In this document: positions 42,925-53,245 of the stretch, in pieces
How the letters are laid out: each line of letters opens with the position of its first letter
Numbering within the stretch: position 1 is the stretch's first letter
Origin: Anadara kagoshimensis
Taxonomy: Eukaryota; Mollusca; Bivalvia; Arcoida; Arcidae
Length of the DNA: 64,000 nt
Assembly: GCA_021292105.1 (NCBI GenBank)
Contig: CM037869.1
Coordinates: forward strand, 36,645,835 to 36,709,834
Reading direction: 5' to 3'
Notes under the pieces: model-generated
Database searches by the model: none
What the model saw: the letters and a program-made list of their open reading frames with translations, nothing else
Told to the model about the DNA's origin: nothing
Translations under genes and position numbers: made by a program

Positions 42925-43275
42925 AAGAGTTGAGTTGAGTTGAGTAATGGTGTTTAATGTCCCAGTCAAGAATATTTCACTTATATCGAGACGTCGCCAG
43001 CTATAGGCGAAGGTGCAGAAATTTTGCCTGTGCGTTGCGCTAATGGCATTATACAGCAGGGTTCTTTATCGTGCCCAGCCTACCAAGACACGGGACCTCG
43101 TTTATTTTAAGTTCCCATCCGAAAGAACCGTGACTTTCATTTCGTAATGCCGAGTGCTTGGCGAAAGAACAGTCACTACCCACTTTTAAGTCTTGGGTCA
43201 GACCCGGCCGGAGTTCGAACCCACGACCTCCCACTTACGGAGCGAGCACTCTACCAACTGAGCTACCGCAGTGGT
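42925..43275 (-). mobile_element. tRNA-derived SINE (family S2), best preserved copy
   Basis: The minus-strand head starts ACCACTGCGGTAGCTCAGTT. The A box TAGCTCAGTTGG is at 43,265-43,254 and the B box GGTTCGAACTC at 43,221-43,211. The body contains 'GACTTAAAAGTGGGTAGTG', 'CACTCGGCATTACGAAATG', 'CACGGTTCTTTCGGATGGG' and 'ACGAGGTCCCGTGTCTTGG'. The tail is the complement of 'GTTGAGTTGAGTAATGGTG'. The 61- and 77-codon frames across it are artefacts. Confidence 0.88.
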
Positions 43276-43544
43276 AAAAGAGTATTCCTTGAATATACTG
43301 TATAAACATAATAAGTGTTCGTAATATGAGCGAAAAAATTCCAAAAAAAAAAAAAAAAAAATAGTTAAGTCCATTTTTTGTATTGTTTTTCAAAATTAGA
43401 GCAAAATCAAACAGATGTATGCTAGAACTAATTAATTGACGGGGTGGTGATTTAATTAATTCAGTCAAAAATAAACAAGAGCATTGTTACTCATATGTGT
43501 AATATTTCACATATGCGTTGATGTATTTTTAACAAGACTTATAC

Positions 43545-43700
43545 CAGTGTTAATTTACCAGCACTAATCAGCCATTTCGGAATATAATTCCCCATCAGTA
43601 GTGCATTGGCCAAAATTGTAAAACCATTTTTTTTAGTATCCAAAGGACTAACGTATTTAACCAAACCGAGTTAAGGAAATAATTTGCATGAGGGGGTATA
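43545..43700 (+). repeat. R2 interspersed repeat, partial
   Basis: 'ACCAGTGTTAATTTACCAGC', 'CATTTCGGAATATAATTCCC', 'AGTAGTGCATTGGCCAAAAT' and 'AATAATTTGCATGAGGGGGT'. Confidence 0.75.
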
Positions 43701-43734
43701 CCTTCCGCAAGTTAAAAAAAAATGAAAATAATAA

Positions 43735-43855
43735 AATAAAACCAAACATACCAGTTAATGTTCAAATTACAATCCCAAAAAAACAAAGTGAAAACTTTAA
43801 AAAAAACTTGCAAGTTAAGTTAAACGCGTGAACTTCCACCAAGGAAATTACCCAA
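43735..43855 (+). repeat. R1 interspersed repeat, partial
   Basis: 'CATACCAGTTAATGTTCAAA', 'AACAAAGTGAAAACTTT', 'CTTGCAAGTTAAGTTAAACG' and 'GTGAACTTCCACCAAGGAAA'. Confidence 0.7.
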
Positions 43856-44057
43856 ATAAAATAAAACGGTATATTTGGCAAGTTCTGTGAAGTTATATTT
43901 ATTATTTTGCGATAAAAAAAAGAATTAATTTATGAATATCTGTATTCTCTTTGACATTTCACACGTATAATATATATATATAGAAGATATTAAAAACGAT
44001 AAAAGCTATTGTATTTTTATTACCCCCTTTTTGATAAAATATATGGTTTTGTTTTAT

Positions 44058-44278
44058 ATACAGTATAGACCTGTCGAAAGTTTAACAGAAAGTCAACCGA
44101 ATTTATGCCGAATCGGCATTTCATCTCGGTCCCTCGTTAGCTATATCTCGACAGTTACTGACTATCTCTTGAGCAGCTTTTCGGCCACCAGCTGTCCATA
44201 TTTCGGCCAATCGACAGCCGAGCTTCGACTCCTTTTCGTTAGCTAAATGTTAAACTTTCGGCAGATCTGTACTGTATT
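44058..44278. mobile_element. MITE 'TACAGTATAGACCTGTCGAAAG', complete copy
   Basis: The left end 'ACAGTATAGACCTGTCGAAA' and the right end 'TTTCGGCAGATCTGTACTGT' are inverted. The inner 'CGTTAGCTATATCTCGACAG' and 'AGCAGCTTTTCGGCCACCAG' recur in the other copies. About 220 bp, non-coding. Confidence 0.8.
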
Positions 44279-44389
44279 TATGTCAAGGAACTTCGATCCA
44301 AGGGTATAAATTAAATTATTTGACTGGCATCAAAGCATGTAAAATGCAAACAAAACGGTGAAACATATACACAAGGAAGTAAAGTTAAA

Positions 44390-44620
44390 ATAAGTCAAGT
44401 ATTATAAAACACAATTTTAAACACAAATCCAGTGTTCAATCCAAAAATGAAGTTGTTGGTGTCATCCTTGCCTAGGCTTTGTTAAACAGGGGCTATGTTT
44501 AAAAAGATTATAACGCAAGTATTATAAAACACAATTTTAAACACAAAACCAGTGTTCAATCCAAAAATGAAGTTGTAGTCCTGGGATTACCTTGGCCCAG
44601 GCTTTATGGAACATGGGCCA
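44390..44620 (+). repeat. 120-bp tandem duplication
   Basis: 'AAGTATTATAAAACACAATT' begins at 44,396 and again at 44,516, continuing 'TTAAACACAAATCCAGTGTT' and 'CAATCCAAAAATGAAGTTGT' in both. The two units then diverge ('CTAGGCTTTGTTAAACAGGG' against 'CCAGGCTTTATGGAACATGG'). Confidence 0.85.
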
Positions 44621-44864
44621 TGTTTCGAAATGGATGCAATCAGAATAAAGATTAAATATAATTAAGGAAGATGTATAATTGAATATCAAAACTCAAAGTA
44701 AAAATATGGACTTTAGGTAGACAATTACCATTTCGGGACCAATGGCACAATGGCTTCAAATTTAGTAAGCTAAACAAGTTACGCATGAAATCAAAATTGA
44801 GAATGAAAGGAACATTGAATTATTGAACGTCAAAAATATACAGGGTTATTTTGGATACAAAGAC

Positions 44865-45007
44865 GTCAGCTGCTTATAAAGACCAGTAGAATTGTACCTA
44901 AATGGTTCTTTATTCATATTATTTGAACCTCTATATATAGGCCACCTGTTTATAAGTCAACTTTTACTGGTTCTCTTGGGTGGCCTTTATAGACGAGTTT
45001 GGCTGTA
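44865..45007. mobile_element. MITE with TACAGTCNAACC ends, inverted partial copy
   Basis: 'GCTTATAAAGACCAGTAGAA', 'CTCTTGGGTGGCCTTTATAG' and the end 'ACGAGTTTGGCTGTA' match the family at 12,966, 19,025 and 24,809 in the other orientation. One end is missing. Confidence 0.7.
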
Positions 45008-45009
45008 TT

Positions 45010-45280
45010 TTTCATATATATGCTAAATAGATACCAATGTATGTTTGTTTTCTGTTTAAACTTAGAGAGATAAAGCTTATTCATGTCTTTGGATATATAA
45101 ACAATGGAAATCCACCCAGATAGAGTTCTTTGAATAATCTATCATAGACATAAAGTTAATTGTGCATTTTTGTCTTTGACAAAATCTAATTGGTTGTTTA
45201 AAAAACCAATGAAATGAAATTAAACTGGAGCGAATTCTTGTTTTGTATAATTAATTCCATGATGACCTTTTACAATCAGG
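45010..45280 (-). repeat. Second copy of the CCAAT-bearing segment
   Basis: Aligns with 21,950-22,215 ('GAGAGATAAAGCTTATTC', 'CAGATAGAGTTCTTTG', 'TTGACAAAATCTAATTGGTT', 'CCAATGAAAT'). It lies upstream, in transcriptional sense, of locus B exon 1, and 1.4 kb downstream of locus C. A promoter role for locus B is possible but not shown. Confidence 0.45.
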
Positions 45281-45311
45281 CACATAATACCTTGGTACTC
45301 ATAACATAAAT

Positions 45312-45620
45312 CTATCATTAATAAAAAGCAAACATACCAACCCATGTTCAAATCGCAATCTAAATACCAAAGTAAAATATTTAAAAACTGAATATTTAGT
45401 TAAAACACTAAACCCCCGGAGAGGTAAAACCGGATGACCCGGAATGGTAAGCACCTCCAGTCTAGCTAGCTAACCAACAGCGTTTGAAATTATAATTGAG
45501 AATAAAAGGAACATGAAACTATAAGACGTCTCACATCCAGGAAAACTTTGGATATAAAGACATCGTATTTATCAACAATATTGTGATGACGGCCGTACAG
45601 CTTTTTAAGGGCATTGAAAA
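45312..45620 (+). repeat. R1 interspersed repeat, long copy
   Basis: 'CATACCAACCCATGTTCAAA', 'CCCGGAATGGTAAGCACCTC', 'CTAGCTAGCTAACCAACAGC', 'TAAAAGGAACATGAAACTAT' and 'CAACAATATTGTGATGACGG'. Confidence 0.78.
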
Positions 45621-46044
45621 GCATGGGCTTGCTATATACCGAAGTCAACAATCTGTTCTATAATAACTAATACTAATCCACTAATAGTCATAGGTCACAA
45701 GTCATAATTACATGGAAATATTTATATTTTAAGCCAAAATACATTTACCAATTCGATTATTCCACATTTTCATATGGAACAGTATGTTTGCTTTTGAAAT
45801 TCACCCATTTTCCTGCAATCCAGTTGTGTATCCCCTGCTAAAATTCAATATGTATGAACATTGATAAAAACAATAAATTTATTTTCTACATCTGTGTAGC
45901 TGACAGTTTCCTTATAAATAAAAAGCTGTAATCCAAATACCCATTCATTTATAACGGTAAGGTGAACGTAAGAACGAGTGTGTAACAAGTGTTAAAAACA
46001 AGATTCGAGCAAAAAGGAAGAAATATTCTTTCATGATTAAAGCA

Positions 46045-46170
46045 TCCGACCTCACTTCCCCGGTGGAAGTTCACGTGTTTAACCTAATGTCAGTTTCAAA
46101 GTGTTTTCTTTGGTTCTGGATTTTGATTTGAACAAGCATTAGTATAATTGTTTTTATTATTAATTTAGCC
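46045..46170 (-). repeat. R1 fragment
   Basis: 'CCGACCTCACTTCCCCGGTG', 'GAAGTTCACGTGTTTAACCT' and 'GAACAAGCATTAGTATAATT'. Confidence 0.7.
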
Positions 46171-46587
46171 AGCTGTAATAAAAGATGCGCCCTTATTGAA
46201 AAAACAAAATCCATATAAATTTGCTTTATTATCACATGCGTATGTTGTAAATTTATCCATTTGTTTCTTTTTATTTATGATGCATGTACTAATTTATCTA
46301 ATTTATTAACCATTGTGATGTCTGTTTATACTAATATTTGCATGTGGCAGGTATAGGTAGCAAAACAAGAGGCGCTTAACGTTTCCGAGCAGCCGGTCTC
46401 ACTTATCTCATGGAAAATGGCGTATACATTTTCCAGCTTTCTAAATCCGTACTCTTTTTGAGAATGTCATTTTAACATGAATAAGACGTTTGTGTTTTAT
46501 TTCCAGTAAAATATTTGCATTTGTTGTAAATAAATTGTACATTTGTATATACAAAGTTATGTTAATACGGTAATGACGCAAAACGTT

Positions 46588-46590
<3 letters not shown>

Positions 46591-46664
<74 letters not shown>
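46591..46664. repeat. (TA)n microsatellite, ~37 units
   Basis: An essentially uninterrupted AT dinucleotide run of about 74 bp. It starts 42 bp beyond the stop codon of locus C, so it would lie in that gene's 3' untranslated region or close after it. The 75-codon Tyr-Ile frame through it is meaningless. Confidence 0.95.
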
Positions 46665-46665
<1 letters not shown>

Positions 46666-46705
46666 CACTAATGTATTTCTTCATTTCACTTCTTTCTTGA
46701 ATTTG

Positions 46706-46892
46706 TTAAGCAGGATATTGTACTGAATCGGGTTTAGAAGATTGGTTTGCTGTTTGACTGATGTCCACAACTGCATTTTTACTGTTACAACACTTACAAC
46801 ATTTGTCATTTTCACAGAGGTAGTTAATTCCAATACCTAAACCACACAAGGCTACGACCCCTACTATCCCAGCAACAACGTAACCAAATATT
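46706..46892 (-). CDS. Locus C exon 3: transmembrane helix and Cys-rich tail
   Basis: 187 nt from TTTTTTTCAG|A to TAA. It starts IFGYVVAG and carries KCCKCC after the helix. Same length and phase as locus B exon 3, though the tails share little sequence apart from K-N-A-V (SKNAVVD against KKNAVED). Confidence 0.8.
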
Positions 46893-49113
46893 CTGAAAAA
46901 AAGAATCATAAAATCATTAATAAATACCTTATAGATTTACGAGGGAGAGGGAGAGAGAGAGACTATCGGAAAATAAAAGCGCATTATTGGACCACTATGA
47001 CTGTACTTTCAAAAAGAATCTTAATTAATTTTGAAATATATTTCAAATTAAATCTGAACGATAAAATATTAGCAGTTACAAATCCGAGTACAATATGATA
47101 TAATGTATGCCAAAACGTGCTAGTCAAATTTTAACCTGTGTCTTAATTTTTCGAATGCGCATATTTTAAATTGTAAGATATGTTAAATCGTTAAGACAAT
47201 TTATGAGATATTTTTCGACATCACTAAATTCATTAAATACCCTTCCAAAATTTGGTACTCGGTACCTATGTGTTTTATTAAATGTCTGTCCTGTTAGTTA
47301 AAATTTGAAATTCCTCATAAACTATATATGGTATACTCCCTCATGCAAATTATTTCCTTGGATAAATTTGGTAAAATATATTTTAGTCTTTTGGGTATCT
47401 TTTCAATATCTTGAAAACAGCTTTGGTTTCATAATTTTGGTCCACAAGCACTACTGAAGTAGAATTCTATTCTGAAACGACCTTCTAGTGCTATAAAATT
47501 AAAACTGGTATAATATGTAAATCATTCTTGTAATTTTCAAGACTGTCAGGTACTTGTTATTCAGTTACATATTTTTCCTTCGATTCAGGTGTAGCATATA
47601 ATCAAAAACAAACATACTAATCCATTTCCGAATCACAATCCAGAAGCAAAGTAAAAACTTTGGAACCGACAAGGTAGGTTAGACACGTGAACTTCCACCA
47701 GGGAAGTGAGGCCGGAGAAAATATGACAAAATATATATATGTCCTGGTGGTTGGAAGTACAAATTGTAACATGATAAATATTCAAAAAGTTCAATTACAA
47801 CATATACATATATATTGAACATTATTACACACATGGCGGGTGTAGTTAGCTAGTTGGCTGTTATTACTCATCAGGATAACTTTCTTGTTGAGAGTTAACG
47901 TGTATTATATGGTGGCTTATTTCTGACATCGACATAATTTGGGTCGACATAAAATTATCTCAACATGTCGACTTAATATTTTGATAAGTCGAGATAATAT
48001 GACGGGAAGCTGAGATAGTAAAATAAACAATTAGGATAAAAACCACGACATGTCTAGATACTTATGTTAACTAGTCATAGTAAATATGTGTTATTTTTCT
48101 TAACTTTTAAATTTAATATCACGACTTTTCATCTTATTATCTTGACCTGTCGGAAATTAAGTGAAAACGTCGATACAGTTTTATGTCAACCGAAATTATC
48201 TGGATATCAGAAATAAACCACTTTAGTAGTACTTCAATTGCCAGTTTTCACTTTGCTTTTGGGATTTTTATTCAAACGTAGACCAGTTATGTTTGTGTTT
48301 GAAATAAAATAAATAATACAGTAATGGCATCATACATTCCGCCCTCTTTTGTCACAGGAATTCGTATCTTCGCATCTGCTACATCTACAATAACAATTAA
48401 ACATTAAAAGTTTGTTTATTTTAACTTTCTACATTAAACAGCCTGTGTTCAAACATCACTTTAGTTGAAAGTCGGTCAAAATATATTTTAAGGTATTAAA
48501 AAACAACAGTATTTCTATTTTTTTCTATTTTATGTACAACATTTATGGTGAATGGTTGCATTTAACCCCGTCTTCAAATATACATAAAAGCGCACCAAAA
48601 AGCGCGTGAAAAATCATTCTATTTCTATTTCTGCATGTCGTTATTATTATCCAGCCAGCGATCGGCATATCAAGATGTCTTCAATTACAGTTGAAGCTAT
48701 GTTTAATGGCACTGGGGTAGGAATGTGGCGGTTTAAGGCGTCATTATGGTATTATATACCGTAAGTAACTTAATAGAATAACACATAATAAACAAAAGAC
48801 GAAGATTATTGACATAGAAAGACAGGGGAAAAGTCTTTATTATTTGTTACAGCGTACGAGTCTAAACACGCCGACTGGCCGCAAAATAGATATATACATG
48901 TAGCTATTTGACCGCTCGCTCTCTTTGCAACTTTTCGCGGTTTAAATTTCGTACCCTCGGTTGTTTCAGCACTAATTCGTTAGTACAATGCTCAAGATTG
49001 TCCCATTCTTTTATGCGGAACCCTATTAGGTATCGCGGTACTAGTATATTCTTACCTTGATATAACATCACCATTCCAAGAGCCAAAAACAAAGATTTAC
49101 ACATTGCTACCAT
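46706..49113 (-). CDS. Small single-pass membrane protein with Cys-rich tail (locus C), three coding exons
   Basis: Exon 1 complement(49,056-49,113), exon 2 complement(48,336-48,384), exon 3 complement(46,706-46,892). They total 294 nt, or 97 residues plus stop. The signal peptide is MVAMCKSLFLALGMVMLYQ. The short ectodomain is DVADAKIRIPVTKEGG. The transmembrane helix starts IFGYVVAGIVGVVALCGLGI. A cytoplasmic part follows with KCCKCC and a Ser/Gln-rich end closing in VQYPA. Donors are CAAG|GTAAGA and GGAAT|GTATGA; acceptors are TATTGTAG and TTTTTTTCAG. Phases 1 and 2 are identical to locus B. Intron 1 is 671 bp and intron 2 is 1,443 bp with R1, R2 and a MITE. A pyrimidine-rich acceptor (TTTTTCTTTAG) ends three bases before the ATG, implying a 5' non-coding exon upstream. 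Location: plasma or organelle membrane, type I. The function is unknown and no family is recognised. Confidence 0.75.
47325..47520 (-). repeat. R2 interspersed repeat, in intron 2 of locus C
   Basis: 'GTATACTCCCTCATGCAAAT', 'AAAATATATTTTAGTCTTTT', 'GGTATCTTTTCAATATCTTG' and 'ACGACCTTCTAGTGCTATAA' in reverse R2 order. Confidence 0.78.
47605..47722 (+). repeat. R1 interspersed repeat, in intron 2 of locus C
   Basis: 'CATACTAATCCATTTCCGAA', 'CAATCCAGAAGCAAAGTAAA', 'ACACGTGAACTTCCACCAGG' and 'GAAGTGAGGCCGGAG', then similarity stops. Confidence 0.82.
47830..48305 (-). repeat. R1 copy with a nested MITE
   Basis: 'CACACATGGCGGGTGTAGTT' (47,831) and 'TTGCCAGTTTTCACTTTGCT' (about 48,239) are R1 phrases normally about 120 bp apart. 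Here the MITE 47,912-48,221 lies between them. Confidence 0.65.
47912..48221. mobile_element. 310-bp MITE 'GTGGCTTATTTCTGA'
   Basis: The left end GTGGCTTATTTCTGACATC and the right end GATATCAGAAATAAACCAC are inverted. Inside, 'ATAATTTGGGTCGACATAAA' opposes 'TATGTCAACCGAAATTATC'. The interior has several short TCGAGATAAT-like motifs in both orientations, giving a hairpin-rich fold. Confidence 0.78.
48336..48384 (-). CDS. Locus C exon 2: short ectodomain
   Basis: 49 nt between TTATTGTAG and donor AT|GTATGATG. A second GT 16 bp further on would break the phase with exon 3, so I prefer the first. It encodes VADAKIRIPVTKEGG after a junction Asp. Confidence 0.66.
49056..49113 (-). CDS. Locus C exon 1: signal peptide
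   Basis: 58 nt from ATG 49,113-49,111 to donor CAAG|GTAAGAAT, phase 1 out. An alternative in-frame ATG is at codon 4. The open frame reads on past the donor for 50 codons, but only the spliced version gives the family architecture. Confidence 0.74.
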
Positions 49114-49404
49114 TTTCTAAAGAAAAAGTAAATATGCCAAATTTTTCTTTATTATTTGTTTTCGTAACTTCTATTTGTACCATTGTGTTTTAGTAGTTAA
49201 TTATTTTGCAAATAAGCCTTATTTTGTTTATTTTTTTTATAAAATACAGAAAAAATAATCCACTTATATCTTTAATATTATAAGTCAACCAAATTGTAGC
49301 TATCCAGTTATTTCTGGCCAAAAACACTTTGTATTTGCCAAAATCTGACAACAAATTGTATTTGCCAAAATCTGACAACAAATTAAAATACGTATGTAGG
49401 TGAC

Positions 49405-49515
49405 AACGGGGCGTTAACTCTTCCTGAGCAACCGGCCTCACTGTCTTGTTTTATCAAATTTGCCACTTTCGAAGTTTTAACTTGGCTTTAGGAGTGTGAT
49501 TTGAAAATGAATGGG
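49405..49515 (-). repeat. R1 fragment
   Basis: 'GCGTTAACTCTTCCTGAGCA', 'ACCGGCCTCACTGTCTTG' and 'TTAACTTGGCTTTAGGAGTG'. Confidence 0.65.
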
Positions 49516-50730
49516 TGGGGAATTTGTTTTCCATACGAGTGTCGGCTTTTTATTTCTATCTATCGACATTTAGAAATTATCAAAATGAACCATTCATGAT
49601 GAAATCCCATCATTTGAAATCTACCATACCCTAAAGAGTATAATCACTGTAAACGCATGCAATATCATATCTCACTGTGTCAAGTTAAATTCGGTCAAAC
49701 CTCGAATTACATAACTATGTTTTTGAAATAGATTATATAATATATTTTAGGTGATTTAAACGTCAAACATGAAAGCTATAATAAGTCTATATTTAACTGT
49801 TGATTTGCCTTTGAACTATATTGATACGACGTTGCCGAGAAACTTGGATCCCCGGAGAGAATCACGAGACTGATAAGAATAGTAAGTAATCTATGAAGCG
49901 TTTTTACAATATACATGAAGGCTTTAAATTTTCATGTTGCATCAATGATATAATTATAGATAACTAACAGCAATTTAATTTATTGGCAAAAAGCGCACCT
50001 CAAACTAAATAAATATAACAAATTTTGTATTCTCAGACCTTTAAAGAATGAATAAGCCAAATATTTACAATACCTATTGAATGCCTATGATAAACTCATT
50101 GTAGAAAATTTGAGACATTCGGCAATGATTCACGCTTTTTCACATACATTGTGCGTATTAATACACCTATTCAAAACCCAGTCCAACAAAACATCGCGCA
50201 TTAATGTTTCGAATAACCTGTCATCTATACAATCGGAATTTTTAACAACTTCAACCAACATTTAACAATTGTAATTTGACAATATGAATTTGCAACTTTG
50301 TCAATTCGAATAAAAAATTTTGAAATGTTCTACTATTTCTAAGCCACCTATTACGTCACATCATCAAAGAGTAGGCGAGAATTATTTGATTGACATATTG
50401 GCTGTTCCTACATGCTTACAGTGCTTTCAGATTTGATATTTACCGGTTTTTTCTTAATTGTATGATGCAATGAAGGAGTTTGTAAAACGAAAACTAGGAG
50501 AATTATTGTATATATTAGAATTGACTTTCTTTTTAATCCGGGACATCAAGTGATGACCCAGATTTTTAAAACAGCAAATGCTAAATGAACTGCTTCCTCG
50601 CCTGAATAAAAAGAAAGTTTCTATAGTTGATTATCATTTATAATGAAAATTGAATACACTCAAACAAATTGTAATTTAGTATGAAAAAAAATTGTCACTA
50701 TAACGGACATTAGATCTATATATATTTATA
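49516..50730. other. No gene recognised
   Basis: AT-rich DNA. A good donor-like AATAGTAAGTAATC lies on the plus strand near 49,880 without a recognisable exon. The 62-codon frame at 50,077-50,265 has no supporting signal. Confidence 0.4.
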
Positions 50731-50734
50731 AAAA

Positions 50735-50882
50735 ATAAACATACTTATCCATGTCCGAATCACAATTCATAATCAAAGTAAAAAATTTGGAACTGACAAG
50801 TTAGGTTAAACATTAAAACTTCTAACAGGGAATTAAGGCCCGGTGCTCGGAAGGATGAGTAGCTCCTGTTTTGCTAATGTAT
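50735..50882 (+). repeat. R1 interspersed repeat
   Basis: 'CATACTTATCCATGTCCGAA', 'GGAACTGACAAGTTAGGTTA', 'GGTGCTCGGAAGGATGAGTA' and 'CTCCTGTTTTGCTA'. Confidence 0.8.
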
Positions 50883-51292
50883 TATATCCTAGGTTCTAAT
50901 AATCATATGGAGGCAATGATACACCAGTTTCTCGAATAAAAATAGAAATCAAAACGATAGATGACGTTGTACAATGATATTGCGTTACGTAAACGAAAAC
51001 TGATACCTTACTTCGCCAGACGTTTATGACCAAAACTGTATTAATTGCAGATAGATTAAATCAGAATGCAAGCAAAAATAAAAATGTTTATCCAAAAAAA
51101 GATCAATTCTAACCATACAAATATAATTAAATGCAAGATTCAAATGTTAATTTCACAATTGTGCTTGGTTTTTAATCATACTAACTTTTGTTTTTTAGTG
51201 CATATATATTGCTTTCAGTCATTGTTTTCTTCTGATTAATGTCCGTTGTAATTAACAATTTGTGGGTACAACAAAGGTTAGTGGTATTAAGA

Positions 51293-51810
51293 ACAAGCAC
51301 AACTATGCCGTTCCATGTTCAAACTACAATCCCAAAAGCAAATTAAAAACTTTGAAAACTGGCGAAATGGTACTGGATGCTATGGCTGTGAAAATCCCTG
51401 TTGTTCATTTAGCTACACCGCATCATCTGAATTGGAAGTTGAGAATGACAGTGACAAGGAACTTTGGACATCAAAGACTTTCAGGTAATTTTGGAGACGG
51501 AGGCTCTATTCTTATCAACAATATTGTGATGACGACCATTACATATTTTACCAGCTTTATTTCTACAGCCCTAAGCAATTCCTCATCAGTATTGCTTTTA
51601 CCAAAATGATAAAACCAAAACTTTTTCCAAGATGTGAAAAGAAACCCAAAGGACTAAAATATATTTTACCAAAATCAGCTAAGAAAATACTTTGCATGAG
51701 GGAGTATAGCTTAGTTATTTCATATTTTAACTAGCAAATTTAGACAATAATTACTGTCCGAGTTTGTGATATTCTCGGGGCAACAGCCACTAGCAGAGAT
51801 ACCGGCCATG
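51293..51810 (+). repeat. R1 and R2 joined in one copy
   Basis: R1-like phrases ('CCATGTTCAAACTACAATCC', 'GACAAGGAACTTTGGACATC', 'CAACAATATTGTGATGACGA') lead directly into R2 ('TTCTACAGCCCTAAGCAATT', 'CCAAAGGACTAAAATATATT', 'TTCTCGGGGCAACAGCCACT'). This is the clearest sign that R1 and R2 may be segments of a single larger element. The 115-codon frame is a by-product. Confidence 0.68.
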
Positions 51811-52795
51811 AAACTTTTTGGAACTTGTTCAGTAAAGCCAGTTATTTAGTCTGAGATTTAAATTATTGGCCGACAATCTTTTGGGGAGTTAACAAAGTTC
51901 TGCATAAGTCCAATCAAATATCAAACAGAAGAAAATGGTTTGTACATTAAGTCCATACATTTGTAAATAACCAATATAACAAGAAACATGAAGAAAAAAA
52001 GCATATCAATTACAAACTAAGATAATTAGGCAAAACTATATAAGAGCATAAACTGAAAAAAAATCATTCTTTTATTTTACAATAAGTGCAACATTATCGC
52101 ACCTTTGAAAACAATCCCAGGTAAAACAAACCCCGACTTTGGAGTTATCTATCAACTATAAGCTGATTATTATCATTGCTTTCCAACTGAAACTGTCGTG
52201 GTTTTAATTGATAGTATTTTCAAAACCCATGAAACAATACAAATAATCGTTAAAAATTATAGTAAACTAAATGGACGAATTGATAGACAACAGGGTGAAC
52301 AAGCCAAATGTAAACATATGTGGTCCAAAGTTGAGTTAAGTTCAATTTCTGAAGAAAACAAAAACAAACAAACAAAATCAGGAAAACAGCTAATTTGAAA
52401 TAAAATAATAATATTAAAGTAAAAAATGATCTGTAACTCATTATGGCGGACTCACGTAACAAATATTAGTTCAATTTCTGAAGGCGTAAAGATCAAAGTC
52501 TGGAAATCTCTGTCTGTCCTCTTGAATTACTAAAATAATAGTCAGATTTAACTTAATTACATATCGGCTGCAAATGCTATATTATAATAATTTAAGAAAA
52601 AATTCTTACCAGTTCTCTATCAAACAGAAATTGTCTGTTGTTAAATGTGCAAATGCATACAAATGCGCACCAATTTTTATTCCTGTCTTAAAAAGTATCT
52701 GCCAAGCCAATAAATATGTCTTACTATAAAAAACAAATATACCAATGCATGTTTAAACAATAAGAAACACTTAACATTATTTATTGCTATTGTCA
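51811..52795. other. No gene recognised; possible minus-strand 5' exon
   Basis: At 52,595-52,612 the minus strand reads GAGAACTG|GTAAGAATT, a strong donor. It lies 3.5 kb upstream of locus C exon 1, which begins right after an acceptor. It could be the donor of the missing 5' untranslated exon, but nothing else supports this. The rest is AT-rich. Confidence 0.3.
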
Positions 52796-52799
52796 TGTA

Positions 52800-53045
52800 C
52801 TAATATTTCAATACTTATAGGATTGCCCTGGATATATTTGACATCTCATAGTTCTATGTTCCTTTCACACAATTTTGATTACACACGGGTGTTGCTAGCT
52901 AAACATGAGGTGCTTACCCTTCCGGAGCACCTGGCCTCACTTCCCTGGTGGAAGTTTACGTGTCTAACCTAAGTTGTCAGTTCCAAAGTTTTTACTTTGC
53001 TTCTGGATTGTGATTCGGACATGGATTAGTATGTTTGTTTTTGTT
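52800..53045 (-). repeat. R1 interspersed repeat, long copy
   Basis: 'GGATTGCCCTGGATATATTT', 'CATAGTTCTATGTTCCTTTC', 'GTTGCTAGCTAAACATGAGG', 'CTTCCGGAGCACCTGGCCTC' and 'GGACATGGATTAGTATGTTT'. Confidence 0.87.
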
Positions 53046-53049
53046 TGAA

Positions 53050-53245
53050 GTCGGATAGTTCCATGTTTCTTTTCATTCCCATTTTTTATTACACACGTGG
53101 CGGATGTAGCTAGCAGATGCTTACAATTCAGGAGCACGTGGCTTTATTTTCCTGGTGTAAGAATTCGAGTTATTTGTTTAATTTGCCAGTTTCAACTTTG
53201 CTTAAGAATAGTAATTTTGACGGATGGATTTATTTTTATTTTCAT
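53050..53245 (-). repeat. R1 interspersed repeat, second copy in tandem
   Basis: 'GTTCCATGTTTCTTTTCATT', 'CACGTGGCGGATGTAGCTAG' and 'CAGGAGCACGTGGCTTTATT' follow the previous copy in the same orientation. The two have diverged independently, so this is either repeated insertion or an old tandem duplication. Confidence 0.75.

Noticed and set aside
46441..46668. 75-codon Tyr-Ile frame
   Set aside because: It translates the (TA)n microsatellite.
48904..49113. A 69-residue single-exon protein
   Set aside because: The frame reads through a strong donor (CAAG|GTAAGA). Splicing there gives the architecture shared with locus B, so the unspliced reading is less likely.
51262..51609. 115-codon plus-strand frame
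   Set aside because: It is contained in the R1/R2 repeat; other copies do not keep it open.
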